Source: Symsagittifera roscoffensis (Eukaryota > Xenacoelomorpha > Acoela > Convolutidae). Taken from it: a DNA stretch of 60,000 nucleotides. Positions 33,936-46,513 of this stretch are shown one piece after another. Location: NCBI RefSeq assembly GCF_963678635.1, contig NC_087062.1:42362395-42422394 (forward strand). Reading direction: 5' to 3'. The position numbers were made by a program, and so were the translations under genes. Numbering within the stretch: the first letter of the stretch is position 1; every line of letters starts with the position of its first letter. Below the pieces are notes generated by a model, which was not told the DNA's origin, ran no database searches, and was given only the letters and a program-made list of their open reading frames with translations.

Positions 33936-36900
33936 GCGTGTAATCAAGTTTGTGATTTTCTCTTCTGACTTGTTAAGTGTGACTTTTTATTTTCTCTACC
34001 GACCAGGATGTGGTCCGTTTTTTTGAAGCAAAAAATGAGCGTACGCGGAGAAACCAACAAATAAGGACGTAATTTGCATTACGAATTGAAACCTTAAATT
34101 AACAAATAAAACAACAAATTACCCTCTAAATAACCTTTTCAGGATATGAGGAGCTAGGATTGAAAGGAAAGGGTTAATCAGTTTCCAATGAATAGGGTTA
34201 ATTTTCTCAACTGAACAAAAGCACAAGGTAAGTTGAAGGGACGAATAAGAGTTTTTCGGAGTGATCTCATGGTTTGGGGGTGACAAGAGCGAGCCATGAG
34301 ATCAATAATTCTTCATATAATTAGGTTTGGTTGGTTTGGCCGAAAGCGATCTTACAAAAGATCACTTTGAAATGGTCGGGGATGACGAGACACTTTCATA
34401 AGATCAAAAATTCTGCATATAAATAAAAGTGATTGGTTCGGCCAGAAACCTTCAAACGGTAACAAGTTCACTGACTCGATTTTACAAAATATCTTTTTCA
34501 AATGAGTCTGGTAGAGAAGAATACGACGCGACCCAGCCATGTGGTCTGGGGATGACGCGACTCAGCCATGAGATCACTAAGTTATTTTATAAGGAGTAAA
34601 AATGAGTTTTACAAATGATCAGTTTGAAATGATATCGGGATGACGAGACACAGCCATGGGATCAGAAACTCGGCATTTAATTAAGTTTGATTGGTTCGGC
34701 CGAAAGCCTTTGAACGGTACCAAGTTCGATGACTCGATCTTACAAAAGATCACTTTGAAATGGTCTGGGGTGGACGAGATACAGTCATGAGATCAATCAT
34801 TCTGCATACAAAAAAGTTTGATATGTTTGGCCAAAAAAGTTTAAACGGCTAGAAGTTCGTTGACTCGGTCACACTAAAGATCACTTTGAAATGGGCCTGA
34901 TAGAGAATTTTATGTCGCCACCCAGTCATGTGGTCTGGGGATGACGCGACCCAGCCATGATATCACTATTTTAATAAAAAAGAATGGAGTATGAGTTTTT
35001 TTAAATTATACGGGGGTTTTTTTGCTAATAAACAAAAACACAAGTTGATATTATTGGGCGAACAAGAGTTTCTAGGAGTAATCTCATGGTCTAGGGATGA
35101 CAAGACGCAGCCACGAGATCACTAAATCAAGATAAAAGGAGTAAATATGAGTAAAACAGAACATAATTCTACCGAACCAGCCAAGAGATCCCTTATTCTG
35201 CATGTAATCAAGTTTGTAATTTTCTCTACTGAATGATAAATGTGACTTGTGTTTTTCTCTTTCGACCAGGATGCGGTCTGTTTCTTTTTTGAAACAAAAA
35301 TTGAGCGTACCTGGAGAAATCAACTGATAAGGACCTTATTTGCATTACAACTTGAAACCTCGTAACATCAGTTTAACATCAAACTATCATTTTCATGATA
35401 AGAGGAGCTAGGAGTAAAAGTAGAGGGTCAATCACTCTTAGATAGATAGGGCGACGTTTCTCTACCGAAGAAAAACACTATAGTTGTTTAAGGAGCGAAT
35501 AGGAGTTTTTGGGAGTGATCTCGTGGTCTGGAGATGACGAGACATAGCCATGAGATCAATAACTTTGCATTTAAAAGAGTTTGCTTCGTTCGGCCGAAAT
35601 CCATTAAACGGTAACAGTTTTGTTGACCCATTTCGAAATGGTAAGGGGATGACGAGACAGAGCAAGAGATCAAAAATACTGTATTTATTAAAGTTTGCTT
35701 TTTTCGGCCGAAGGCTTTTCAAAGGTAACAAGTTTGTTGACTCGATCTTTTGAAAGATCACTTTGAAAAGGGTCTTATGGAGAAAAGTATGAGGCAAGAG
35801 GTTACTTCGTAATGGGTTTGCTAGGATCACTATGGTTGGGTCGGGTCAAAATCTGACGCGACTTAACCATGTGCCCTGAGGATGACGCGACACGGCCATG
35901 AGATCACTAATTTAATATAAAAGGAGTGAAGATGAGTTGTACGAAAGATCACTTTGAAATGATCTGGAGAAGATGTGACCCAGCCAAGAGATCACTAATT
36001 TGAAATTCAGGGAGTGAATACGAGTTTTACAAAAGATCTTTTTGAAATGGTCACGGGATGACAAGACAAAGCCATGAGATCATCTATTATGCATATAATT
36101 GTTTTTGCTGGTTTCGTCCGAAATATTTTAAAAGGTAACAAGTTCGTTGACTCGATCTTACGTAAGATCACATAGAAACGAGTCTGGTAGAGAAGTTTAT
36201 GACGCGAAAGATTACATTCAAATGAATCTGGTACAGAAGGTAAGGCCGCGACTCAGCCATCAGATTACTTAGTTGATAAATAAATAGTGAAAAAAAATCA
36301 CTAAACATTACTTTGAAATAATCTGTGGATGACGAGACATAGCCATGAGATCAATAATTCTGCATATAATTGAGTTTGCTTTGTTCGGCTGAAAGCCTTT
36401 AAACGGTAACAAGTTTGATGACTGATTTTGAAATGGTCAGGGGATGACGAGACAGAGCAATGAGATCAAAAGTTTTGTACTTAATAAAAATTACTATGTT
36501 CGACCAAAAGTCTTTCAACGGTAACAAGGTTGTTGACTCGATCTTACGAAAGATCACTATGAAATGGATCTTATGGAGAAGGCTATGAAGCAACAGATCT
36601 CTTAGTATTGGGTTTGTTAGGATCACTTCAAAATTCTGACGAGACCCAACCATGTGGCCTGAGGATGACGCGACACAGCCTTGAGATCACTAATTTAAAA
36701 TTTAAGCAGTGAAGATGAGTTGTACGAAAGATCAGTTTGAAATGGTTTGGGGATGATGTGACTCAGCCATGAGATTACTACTTCGGCATATAATTAAGAT
36801 TGCTTGGTTTCGCCGAAAGCCTTTAAACGGTACCAGTTTCGTTTACTGATTTTTTTGAAATAGTCTGGAGATGACGAGACAGAGCATGATATCAATAATT

Positions 36901-37830
36901 CTGCAAACTATTAAGTTTGCTTTATTCGGCCGAAGGCTTTTCAACGGTAACAAATTTGTTGACTCGATCTTTCGAAAAATCACCATGAAATGGGTGTTAT
37001 GGAGAAAACTATGACGCAAAAGATCTCCTCGTAATGGGTTTGGTAGGATCACATAAAAATTCTGATGCGACCCAACCATGTGGCCTGAAGACGACGCGAC
37101 ACAACCATGAGATCACTAATTTAATATAAAAGGAGTGAAGATGAGTGGTACGAAAGATCACTTTGAAATGGTTTGGGGATGATGTGACCCAGCCATGAGA
37201 TCACTAATCTAAAATTTAAGGCGTGAATATTAATTTTACGAAAGATCACTTTGAAATGGCCCGGGATTGACAAGACACAGTCATGATATCAATAAATCTG
37301 CATATAATTAAGTTTGCTTGTTTCGGCCTTAAGCCTCTGAACGGTAACAATTTCGTTGACTCACTTTGAAATGGTCCGGGGATGACGAGGCAGAGCAATG
37401 AGATCAAATATCTGCATATAATTAAGTTTACCTGGTTCGGCCGAAAACCTGTGAATGGTAACAGCTTCGTTGACTGATTTTGAAATTGTCAGGGGATGAC
37501 GAGACACAGCCATGGGATCACTAAATTGGCATGTAATTAGTTTTGATTGGTTCGGCCGAAAGCCTTTAAACGGTAACAAGTTCGATGACTCGATCTTCCA
37601 AAAGATCACTTTGAAATGGTTTGGGGTTGAGGAGACACAGTCATGAGATCCATATTTCTGCATACAAAAAAGTTTGAATGGTTCGGCCGAAAAACTCCAA
37701 ACGGCAACAAGTAGAAAGAAGAAAGGTTCAATCAATCTCCATTGAATCTCCAGTAAAATATGCTATTCGAGCCGTGTTTTTAATAGCAATTACGTAGTCT
37801 GGGGATCCGAGACCCAGCTATGTGGTTATT
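33690..37830. repeat. 115/131-bp and 88-bp satellite array, left part
   Basis: The monomers keep the shared core TCTGGGGATGACG...GACACAGCC then ATGAGATCAATAATTCTGC. The linker differs from the 153 type: AAGTTTGCTTGGTTCGGCCG, AAAGCCTTTAAACGGTAAC, AAGTTCGTTGACTCGATC, then a GATCTTACAAAAGATC hairpin and CACTTTGAAATGG. Core starts at 34633 and 34764 are 131 bp apart. Hybrid 88-bp units lie at 35963-36051 and 37172-37260. Some units contain an extra TGGAGAAAACTATGACGC module. The array fades at about 37710-37830. Confidence 0.9.
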
Positions 37831-40100
37831 TCGCATTTAACGAAAGCTGATCGAAAGTCGTGTGACTGATGGCCTACAAATGGTATTTTTACTTAGCCCT
37901 AAACAGACCAGAAAATCAAATGGCTAGATCTACACGGTGAAAAACGGGTAGAACATAGGTTATTGACGCCGGCCAGTCGTCAATAGGTGATTTTTCTACG
38001 CTCCGTCACGATGTAGTATTTGAGCGAATGTTACATAGACGTTTTTATGGCGCTCCTGGTGGGCCTGTTAATGGCATTAGACCATCATGATCATCAAACG
38101 TTTCAGCGACGAACCCTCCGCTCAGGGAATATGCCCGAGTTAGAGGCCATAAAGTCCTGTATTGTGTTAGGAGGAAAATATCGACCCTCCGCCTGGTACT
38201 ATTTAGCTTTTTAATTTAGTTAGGACCAAAAATTCCGGGGGCCGGAGGGTTCGGTGGTAAGTCATGAGCCCGTTTATCTCAAGGCCCTTGGACCAAAAAC
38301 GTAAAACCGAACAAAAAATGTGCATAACCTGGAAAAAAAACCAAAAACTAATTTTTTTGGAGAAAGCGTAAAACCGAACAAAAATAGTGTATAACCTGGA
38401 AAAAAAACCAAAAACTAATTTTTTGAAAACAGAAAAGTACAAAAAACATGAAAAAACCCAAAAAGGACCAAAACAGTAAAAAACATAAAATGACAGTTTA
38501 TATATTATTTCCGGACGGGATGGGATCTGGCCTTCCTATATGTTGTTGTTTCAGATTGATTTATGTTCTTTCTGATCGGAAAATCGAGTGTTTTGGTGGT
38601 GGGTAACGTACCCTTGAGTGTTGTTTGAGTATTTAAGCACGTTAATGATAATTTTGCCGGTGACCGGAGGATAGAGTGGCAAGCTGAAAAACGTGTTGCA
38701 GAATCAACAAGAGGCAACACGTGCAACATCCACAACGACTGATGGGTATAGTTGATAAAATTTTACTATCGTTCGGTTAATATTTCCCTAAAATTTAAGT
38801 GCTGGGGGGCACAATTGGGATAAATTGGTGCAAAAGAGGGTATAATATTAATGATTAACGACTACTAATTGATTATTATTCTTATTATATGTTACTTATC
38901 TCCCATTTAGACCCGAGAAACACACCAATCTTGTCGAAAAATACAGATTTTTTGACCAAACGCTTAACCCCAGAAATTTTCGATATCGGAGTTTTTTGGA
39001 CAACAAAAAAGCTTCTGCGCAGTGAGCTACTACAAAATTCGAGCCCCTAATTGAAGAAACCGCGCGGAATAAGACTTAGTAGAAGCTGGCGAAAATTAAT
39101 TTTTTTTCTATCAAAATTTTTGTAATTTTCCGAATTTCATCAATATATTTTGAGAATCGAGTTTTTGAGATTTTAGAGTTAGAGTGATAAAAGTTTTTAC
39201 GTTAGGAGCCTGCTAACATAACGTGCTAGGTTGTTAGAACAATTTCCGAGTAACCCTCCGAATAGCTACGTGGATAGAGCTAGAGACATAAAGGTCGGAA
39301 AAGGAAGGAATCGGAGGGTCCAAATTCGACCAAATTAGTTTTTGACCAAATTTTTGTTTCCAAAACAATTTTGGTCCAGTTTTTTGCATTATCCCAGTGC
39401 TGTAGAGGATTACTACGCTCGTTTCAAGTATTTTAAAGCGTTTTCAGCAAGAATTGCGGAAAAAGTCTCTGAGAACTTATATAGATAGTAAGAAAAGGCC
39501 CGTTTGGCAAAAGCATTTTGTTGATTTCTCAAAGACTAATGAACAGATCGGAATAATTGTGGTAACATAAGTCGACGTTTTTAGGTTGATAAGACCAGGA
39601 GAGACAAATTTTTCAGATTTTGTTAGTTCAGAGGGTCCTACTTTTAGGGAACCCTCCGAGCAGCAGAAGTTTTTTTTTTTTATAAAACCACGTTTTTATC
39701 CTACTGGGTAGGCTGACCGAGTCAACCCACCTTCGTATAAGCAAGGTAGACCGCAATCGGAGGCTCTAGAGTGGTGAGAATACTTGTTTTGTGGAACCCT
39801 CCGAAGCAACCCTCCGAAGTCATTTAAGCCCCTTAACAACCCTCCTTAGTGGAAATTTTTCATGGAACCCTCCGAGATAGTTCAAATAACCCCCCAGAGG
39901 AAATTTATAACAACCCTTTAACAACCCTCCTTTGTGAAACTTTGGAAAGACACTCCAAGACAATCTAAACATCTTTAGATATCCTTTTAAGGTCTAAAAA
40001 GAAGGTTGACTACTCACAAGACAGTTGATCCGGAGATTCGCGATCAACTTCGGATTCTAAATCAGGTTCATCAAAAGTATCCGAACAAAATTTTGCGGTT
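37831..40100. other. non-satellite region with ACCCTCCG motif cluster
   Basis: I see no protein-like open frame in this stretch. It contains A-rich tandem text at 38301-38434 and repeated ACCCTCCG or CGGAGGGT octamers at 38113, 38184, 38243, 39253, 39312, 39651, 39797, 39810 and 39868, with related CCCTCCT at 39840 and 39917. It may hold the upstream LTR or flank of element B, but I found no matching 3' copy. Confidence 0.5.
38301..38434. repeat. 67-bp tandem duplication
   Basis: GTAAAACCGAACAAAAA, then ATAACCTGGAAAAAAAACC, then AAAAACTAATTTTTT occurs at 38301 and again at 38368 with only small differences. Confidence 0.85.
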
Positions 40101-40116
40101 GCCTTCAAAAGTGCGG

Positions 40117-40470
40117 TTGCCTTGAGCTACTTAATATGAAGCATCGGGCAATCCGGGAACACATAAAACAAGACCTCGGTGAGTGTATTAGGCCAGACAA
40201 ACTCACTTGAGAAGACAAAGTTGTTCCCTACTCTCGTGCACTTGGAGCTGTCCGGGTGAGAGAAAGCTTTTGCTTAGATATTTTCGATCAGGATATTGCC
40301 TTGAGCTACGTAGTAGGACAGTTGGGCAGTCACATGACATATAAACGACGACCTCGGTGAGTGTACTACACAAGATATACTCACTTGAGAAGACAGTGTC
40401 TTGGGCTACGTTCGTTTGGAGTGTTGCAGTCGAGGGAAGTCTTTTTCTTTAAGACTAAGTTTTATATATT
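40117..40470. repeat. ~179-bp imperfect tandem duplication, possibly in the 5' LTR of element B
   Basis: TTGCCTTGAGCTAC at 40117 recurs at 40296, and GACCTCGGTGAGTGTA at 40172 recurs at 40350, followed in both by ACTCACTTGAGAAGACA. The spacing of 178-179 bp is constant but the copies are clearly diverged. Its position just before a PBS-like sequence suggests duplicated LTR control sequence; that is inference. Confidence 0.75.
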
Positions 40471-40482
40471 GGTGCTGAAACC
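40470..40482 (+). promoter_or_regulatory. PBS-like sequence upstream of element B gag
   Basis: TGGTGCTGAAACC resembles the tRNA-primer binding sites (TGGTGCCGAAACC type) that follow the 5' LTR of many LTR elements. It lies about 0.8 kb upstream of the first gag-like ATG. No matching LTR copy was found downstream, so the call rests on this short match only. Confidence 0.35.
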
Positions 40483-40799
40483 ACCACTGGTCTTTTATAA
40501 ATAATTGTTTGATTTAAAACGAGGCAGTGATTTGGTATGTCTGTGGCCGTAAAGTGATACTGAACGAAAGATCACTGTCACCTATAGGGTATTCTTATCT
40601 TATTATCAATTGTGTTTTGTGTATTGGTTATAATATCTTGTGAAATTTTGTGACACTGTTAAGCCAGCTAACTGAGATTGAAAGGATATTTTTGATATTG
40701 AGAAAGTTGAGTAAGCAGGATTGGGCAAATTTTCTCAAATTTGTTTTTGTTGGTACTTGTGCCTTATCGTCAAAATATACAATTTTTTTATCACGAAAA

Positions 40800-40940
40800 A
40801 TGCAGCGTAGAGACTCGCTAGGAGAAACAACTAAGATTCCCAGGCTGAGCACGAGAAATACGCGGAGGTTTAAATCACGGCGTAACCAATCCTCGATTAG
40901 TAGCATCTCCGACATTTCTGCTTGTGAAGCAGCAAGTTAA
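40800..40940 (+). other. short basic open frame in the element B leader
   Basis: An ATG at 40800 opens a 46-codon Ser/Arg-rich frame (MQRRDSLGETTKI ... ISDISACEAAS) ending at TAA. It could be the decayed start of gag or a leader frame. The same frame is interrupted twice more before the long gag frame at 41298. Confidence 0.25.
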
Positions 40941-41297
40941 GGTCATTGTGAGCTTTCAGTGAGCGGAATGAAACTAAGAAGTGAAAAGAATTGGGATGGT
41001 GATGAAGTGCGGGACGCCGAGGCCGGAGCGGTTAACGTGACAACAACTGATCCCTTCATCCCTTCAAGGAAGTGGAGCAAACGCTAATCAGACCCGACCA
41101 CCACCATCGCGAGGACCTGGAAGAGCCTGGCCAGGATTTTGAGTGAGAGGATACCGAGAAAACTCAAGAGACCTCGGAGCGTTCCGGTTCAGTGTACGAG
41201 AAGAACATTTATTTAAGGCGATGTCCAAATCGGAGACCAAGAACAAAAGTTGGAGAAAGGGACAATCCTCTCTAGTCAAGCAGGACAAGAATGCGAT

Positions 41298-42140
41298 ATG
41301 TCGAGCATAAATCCAAGAGAAGAGCAACCAAGTTCAAAAGCGAAAAGAAGTTCCAAGACAATGTACGATGAACGCATGGCCTCGCTCCGAACTGATGGAT
41401 TGTCTTCTGGATATGAAGGTCCGGGGCTGATGCACTCGGACATTGACTTCACACCTAGCCCGAGACAGGAGAAGAGCAAGAAAGCGTTGTCTGAGTCGCC
41501 AACTAGGCCAATGTCAGATGGTATAAAGATGGGAGTATCCTCGACATACGACAGGCTGATGATGTCGATAAGCACACAAAAGGGTGGTGCATCATCGAGC
41601 ATCAGGCTGCAACCTCAATTGACGTCATCGTCTCTGGGTCTTACCCCAATGCTGGGAACTGCTGGCTGCTTGAATGACATGTTTGCCGGTGTAATGACAG
41701 GCCTTGAAGAACTGCGACACGATATGACCAAGAGGATAGATCCAGTTGAGGAAAGGGCTCAAAATGGCCATGAAAAATTGACAGACGAGCTGACGGACGG
41801 GAAGTCACAAGCGAGAAGTGATCAGGCCCACCTGATTCGGGACACCGATCAGAGCCTGGTAGAAAGCTTGGCGCTGCAAACCAAGGAGTCACAAGAAAGA
41901 TACGTTAAGATGACGAGAGAGATCGAGCGATTGTTGAACGATCGCGACAAAACCTATGCTCATACGATGACTAACCTGGAGAAACGACTAGATGCAAAAG
42001 CTGACCTAATGATGCGGAAGCTTGATGAGATCTTGAGCGGCAGCAACCGAGAGAATTGTCTCGCTCCACTGAGGGACTCGCGTCGGGCAACTGATGAATC
42101 CGGAACCCAGAGCGCAGCCGAGATCAAGAGCGAATTTTGA
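41298..42140 (+). pseudogene. element B gag, N-terminal coiled-coil part
   Basis: The ATG at 41298 (MSSINPREEQPSSK) is the first good start in an open frame that reaches 42140. Residues about 1-130 are Ser- and charge-rich and probably disordered. From about residue 135 (LEELRHDMTKRIDPVEE) to about 250 (AKADLMMRKLDEIL) the pattern of hydrophobic residues every three to four positions suggests a long coiled coil. Such N-terminal extensions ahead of the capsid are known in some gypsy Gags. I do not recognise a specific family. A one-frame change at about 42100-42140 leads into the capsid-like frame. Confidence 0.7.
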
Positions 42141-42141
42141 G

Positions 42142-43077
42142 TCTGACCATGGGGAGATACCCAAGGCAGCCCCGTCGAGGTCGGGTTGGACGGATCCGGC
42201 CCCGCCAGAAGCGGATGCCACACCGGGAGCACGTCTACCGACAATGCCACAAGTCAGATCAGTGCCAGATCTGACTACTTTCTCGTAGGACACGACGATA
42301 TATACTTCAATGTTTGAGCCTTTGGATGGATCTCTTGAAACATTCATCGCCAAACTGTGGAAGTCAATTGAGAGAGGAGAGAGGTCACGGAGGACACTCA
42401 AAAAGCCGAAATCATACAAGGATGAGTCAGATGGCTGCATCGCCACCTGGGTAGAAGTGATGAAACTACACTCTGAGGAGGAGAATTTCTCCAAGAAACA
42501 GAAATGCGGCGCACTGACAAACAACTTAGAGGGTACGGCCTTGAGCTGTGTAATGGCGAAAAGAACTAATAAACGAGACAGTGCTTGCAAAATATTTGAC
42601 ATCTTGCTGAATCGTTTCGGCTCGGGGGTGCAGGGACATCAAGCTATGGTGAAGTTTGAAAAGAGGCGTCAAAGAGATGATGAATCCATAGACAAGATTT
42701 TGGATGACCTCGAACTACTCAGAAGGAGAAGTAACCCCGACGAGAGGATCTGGGAAAGGAACTTGAACATTGCCTCAAAGTTCATGGATGGAGTAAAAAG
42801 TGATTCGCTAAAAACCATGGTGGCCACACACTTCACCTTGTCAGCGGACACAGTACGCACGCCCGATGATTTGCGCAAGAAATCGCGTGAGTACTTGCTC
42901 ATAAAACCAAGGGCGCAAAATTTTTCAAGCAAATACGGCAACTACAGCGGAAAGAACACTGGCGCGAACTCCAGTTGCTATAGACCTCATGATGACATGG
43001 ATAAGAGGAGGTCATTTGCGAATTGTGGTTTGATTGACATCACTTTTCAGCCTGCTCTACTCATAAGCAAAACATGA
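42142..43077 (+). pseudogene. element B gag, capsid-like part
   Basis: This frame carries a stop at 42286-42288 and then about 255 open codons (FEPLDGSLETFIAKL ... ILLNRFGSGVQGHQAMVKFE ... IDKILDDLELLRRRSNPDER). The arrangement FxxLxxRFG, then a run of helices with a FMDGVKSD-like segment, is typical of the capsid domain of Ty3/gypsy Gag (retrotransposon gag family). The end reads RRSFANCGLID, the beginning of a first zinc knuckle that is lost to a frameshift at about 43045. Confidence 0.82.
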
Positions 43078-43135
43078 AAGCGATAGGTTTTTTCTTGGCA
43101 AAAATGATGCAACCGACGAGGACCACGAAGAATAT

Positions 43136-43642
43136 GTGAGCGGACTCATAATGAACTATGGTCCGAGATGCTTCTACTGCAATTTGGAGGGACATTTTAA
43201 GTCGGATTGCACTCATTTCTGGGATGCAGTGGCGGCGGACGCGAAGCATCCCCGCCATGAAGAGGCACTTTCAGGAGTCAAGGCTAGCCGAGCACGCCTG
43301 ATGAACGAAGCCGAGTCGCGGAAGATGGCGGTTACACAAGGCACATTCATGACCAAGAAAGTGAAAACCTTAGCTGATGATACGATTGCCCCGTACCTGG
43401 AGACAGAGCCAGCTAGTGCGCTCAAAGTAGATTATGGCCTAGCGGCACGGACCGCTCTACAGAGTGTTCAGCAAGAATTGGCCACCAAAGAGGTTGAGCA
43501 GTGGGTGTGGTCAGAGTTGGAAAATACAGGGCTGCGCGAGAAACTTGACATTCCAGGAAAAACAGCGAAAGGAAAGTATAACCAGGAACCCAAGAAGCAG
43601 TGTCTGAAGTTGAATGTCATCTGGGGAAAACCTTTGGCTTGA
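43136..43642 (+). pseudogene. element B nucleocapsid zinc knuckle and linker
   Basis: CFYCNLEGHFKSDC starting at 43169 is a complete CX2CX4HX4C zinc knuckle, the RNA-binding motif of Gag nucleocapsid. A charged linker of about 140 residues follows and leads to the protease frame, which starts in a different frame at about 43614. The upstream partner knuckle (43010-43075) is split by a frameshift. Confidence 0.85.
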
Positions 43643-44597
43643 CAAGAGAGGGGTCGAAATTAATGTCGATCATATCGGTCGCGGGCCATCTGGTGGTGAA
43701 GAACTTGAGCGAACAATCCGAGATCACGGCAGTACACCTGGACATCAACGCGGGAACCTGAGACAGAAACATCCCAAGTTGGATTCTAGGGTTGTGAGAG
43801 CGTTACTCACAACAGGTGGACCAAGACTAAGGAAAGTAGATGGACACTACATCGAAGTCTATGGCCCATATCCAATTCTGATGAATGTGGACGGCATAAA
43901 CATTCACACGAAAGCTCATGTGACCGATGCAAGTGACCAAGTAGGCCGGATCTACATTAGTCGAGAAGAGCTTACGGTCCAAAGAATCAGACACAAAGAT
44001 ATGCTTGAACAAGACGCAGTCAACATAGGCTGTGAAGCCGATCTGGCCGCGCATGTACTGGACGTGCAGGGCAGACAACTCTCCGTGAAAAGACTATTAG
44101 ACACCGGTGCAGTGGTCAGTGTCATGTCTGTCAGCTCTTGGACCGACATGGATTTTCATAGGTCGGATCTGAATCCGACTAATATCAGACTGGCGGCGGC
44201 TAATCAGGGTGCAATATACGTGACCGGAAGGACCCCCATCATCCCGTTGCAGCTAGGAGAGAGGCATCTCTGGATGAGCTTCCTGATCGTCGACAATTTT
44301 GACGAGTCCGACCAGTTCATCCTAGGACGAGATTTTTTGCGCAATTTCGATGACACGATTGACCTCAATGACGAGTTGATAAGAAACAAGGACCCAGAGA
44401 GGAAGTATGAAAAGAAACCAATTAATGAAATCCTGATTAACCAAGCAAAGGTGCCAATTTTCCTAGATCGGAAGGTTAGGTTAAAAACATATCAGGCTGT
44501 AAAAGCGACATTTAGAATGAGGAACCTGAATGAGCTTAGTAACGACAGACAGGCGTGTCTGTCACTAACCCAATCAGTAAAAACTCAGCTATTTTAG
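43614..44597 (+). pseudogene. element B aspartic protease
   Basis: This open frame of about 327 codons contains VKRLLDTGAVVSVMS at residues 158-172, the DTGA active-site loop of retropepsin-like proteases. FILGRDFL at about 235-242 is the second conserved block (ILGxDFL) near the flap/C-terminal helix. Such proteases act as dimers and cut Gag-Pol. No stop lies between the two motifs, so the protease core looks intact, but it has no valid upstream fusion because the gag frames are broken. A frame change at about 44560 moves to the following LGRSFSFTQSGLCVNVLLN block. Confidence 0.9.
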
Positions 44598-46166
44598 GAA
44601 GGAGCTTCTCATTCACTCAGAGCGGACTGTGTGTGAATGTGTTGTTGAACACAGAAGCAACAACAGTGACGATACAACGAGGCAAGAAACTTGGTTACGC
44701 ATTGCGTTTGAGCACAGAGGATCAGAGTGTGGAGAACTTCAAGAAATATGCAGTGACTGAAGCGGTTGAAGCGGTGTTGACATGGAAAGCACCAAAGACC
44801 GACACGCAATTGATGAGCTTTCTCGAACTCGCTAACTACTAACGAGAGTTTATCAAAGGGTATGCTGACAAGATATACCCCATGCAGAAAATGATGCGAA
44901 ATAAGGGTAAGAAATTCAGCTGGACTGACGAGGCTCAGGTCTCCTTTGAGAACATCAAGCGCGAACTTTGCGAGGCTCCGGTTCTCCGTATGTCGACAGA
45001 AAAGGGGATGTTTGTATTAGATACAGACGCATCAATATTTTCGATATCGGACATACTTCAACAGGAACAGGAGTGGAATTGGAGGACTGCTCTCAGACCA
45101 ATAGCTTACGGAAGTAAAGTCCTGAGCGACACTGAAATGAAGTACGGCGCACCAAAGGCGGAGATGTTCGCAGTGATCACTTTCGATGAAAAATACACAG
45201 CCTACTTAAGGAGTGCTGCCTTCAAGTTGCGTGTAGACAATCGTGCTCTTGCCTGGCTGAAGAATTATTCGATGGACCAAAGCTACATTGGTCGCTGGAT
45301 CGTGCGTCTGGACGGCTATCACATGATCATAGAGCATCGAACCCGTGACAAGCACCCGAATGCCGACAGCCTCAGCAAAAAGACAGAGTTCTATGAGTAA
45401 TTAGAGGAGAAGCAAGCTAACCAGGCTGAAATCAAGCATGGTTTCTCATTTCTGGATGAAGAGACCTATGACAAGCCGCAACTCACCAGGTGGCTTGATA
45501 AGTCCGGGCATCCCATACCAAGACACCCTGAACTTCCCGTGGACGCGGCTACCGAGATAAAAGTGTTGACGTAGAATGATCCAGTTCCGTTGGATTTGCT
45601 AGTTCGATCAAATCTGGTGCAGCAGGAACTTACCAGGCTGGCTATCAACAGCATAGCCCTGCTGAACAAGACGTTGAACGTGGCACCGGATGTCATGCTG
45701 AAACTCCGTGACCTGCTTGACAGAGAGGTTGAAAGGCATGACCATGAATGGATGGAGACCATGCAGAGGTTGACAATCACCGAAAAAACGGAGAAAAGAC
45801 CAGTAGCAATTCGGAGTCGGGACTGAGCTGGATTGTCGATCGGTAGTGCATTAGTTAGTTAGTTCGATTCCGAAAGATGTTCTTCTGAGGATTTCGTATG
45901 TGGAATGTCAACAATCGGTCGCCACTCAAACCGCTCAAGAGGTCAATGTCAATCTAAGATCCAGCATAACAGGAAGAATTCGGTTCACTGAGACGAAGGG
46001 GGAGTACGAGCCGAGCTCGGACTTTTCATCCGGAGACGAAACATTGTCCGGGGAGTCATGCACCTTCGGGCCCGGACAGGATGGCTTGTCTGGGGAGACA
46101 ATGTTGAAGCGACCAGGGGACATAAAGTTGTCCGGGGAGTCGACTTCAGAGCGACCAGGGGACCAG
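44414..46166 (+). repeat. element B pol duplication, first (deleted) copy
   Basis: 44414-44761 matches 46167-46514 (offset 1753) and 44759-46166 matches 47453-48860 (offset 2694). The first copy therefore lacks the 941 bp at 46514-47454 that hold the RT palm. The deletion junction at 44759-44761 has a 3-bp shared GAA. The right junction at about 46166 joins GACCAGG to AAACCAATTAATG. Confidence 0.97.
44585..45399 (+). pseudogene. element B RNase H, first copy, fused to a pre-RT segment
   Basis: The pre-RT segment (AILGRSFSFTQSGLCVNVLL ... KKLGYALRLSTEDQSVENF) runs directly into the RT-thumb/RNase H text EAVEAVLTWKAPKTDTQLMS because of the 941-bp deletion. RNase H residues are Asp in VLDTDASIFS, Glu in PKAEMFAV, Asp in LRVDNRALAW and Asp in NADSLSK. 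An in-frame TAA at 44840-44842 (after LELANY) and a TAA at 45398 break the frame. The protein is identical to the second copy at 47576-48094. Confidence 0.9.
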
Positions 46167-46513
46167 GAAACCAATTAATGAAATCCTGATTAACCAAGCA
46201 AAGGTGCCAATTTTCCTAGATCGGAAGGTTAGGTTAAAAACATATCAGGCTGTAAAAGCGACATTTAGAATGAGGAACCTGAATGAGCTTAGTAACGACA
46301 GACAGGCGTGTCTGTCACTAACCCAATCAGTAAAAACTCAGCTATTTTAGGAAGGAGCTTCTCATTCACTCAGAGCGGACTGTGTGTGAATGTGTTGTTG
46401 AACACAGAAGCAACAACGGTGACGATACAACGAGGCAAGAAACTTGGTTACGCATTGCTTTTGAGCACAGAGGATCAGAGTGTGGAGAACTTCAAAAAAT
46501 ATGCAGTGACTGA

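Noticed and set aside
33690-37830. TTCGTTGAC...-type words resembling a CENP-B box
   Set aside because: The required A and CGGG positions of the box are not present at the right spacing in the copies I checked.
38020-38214. 64-codon plus-strand frame beginning at 38020
   Set aside because: Short, no motif, and within unannotated AT-rich DNA; chance is the simplest explanation.
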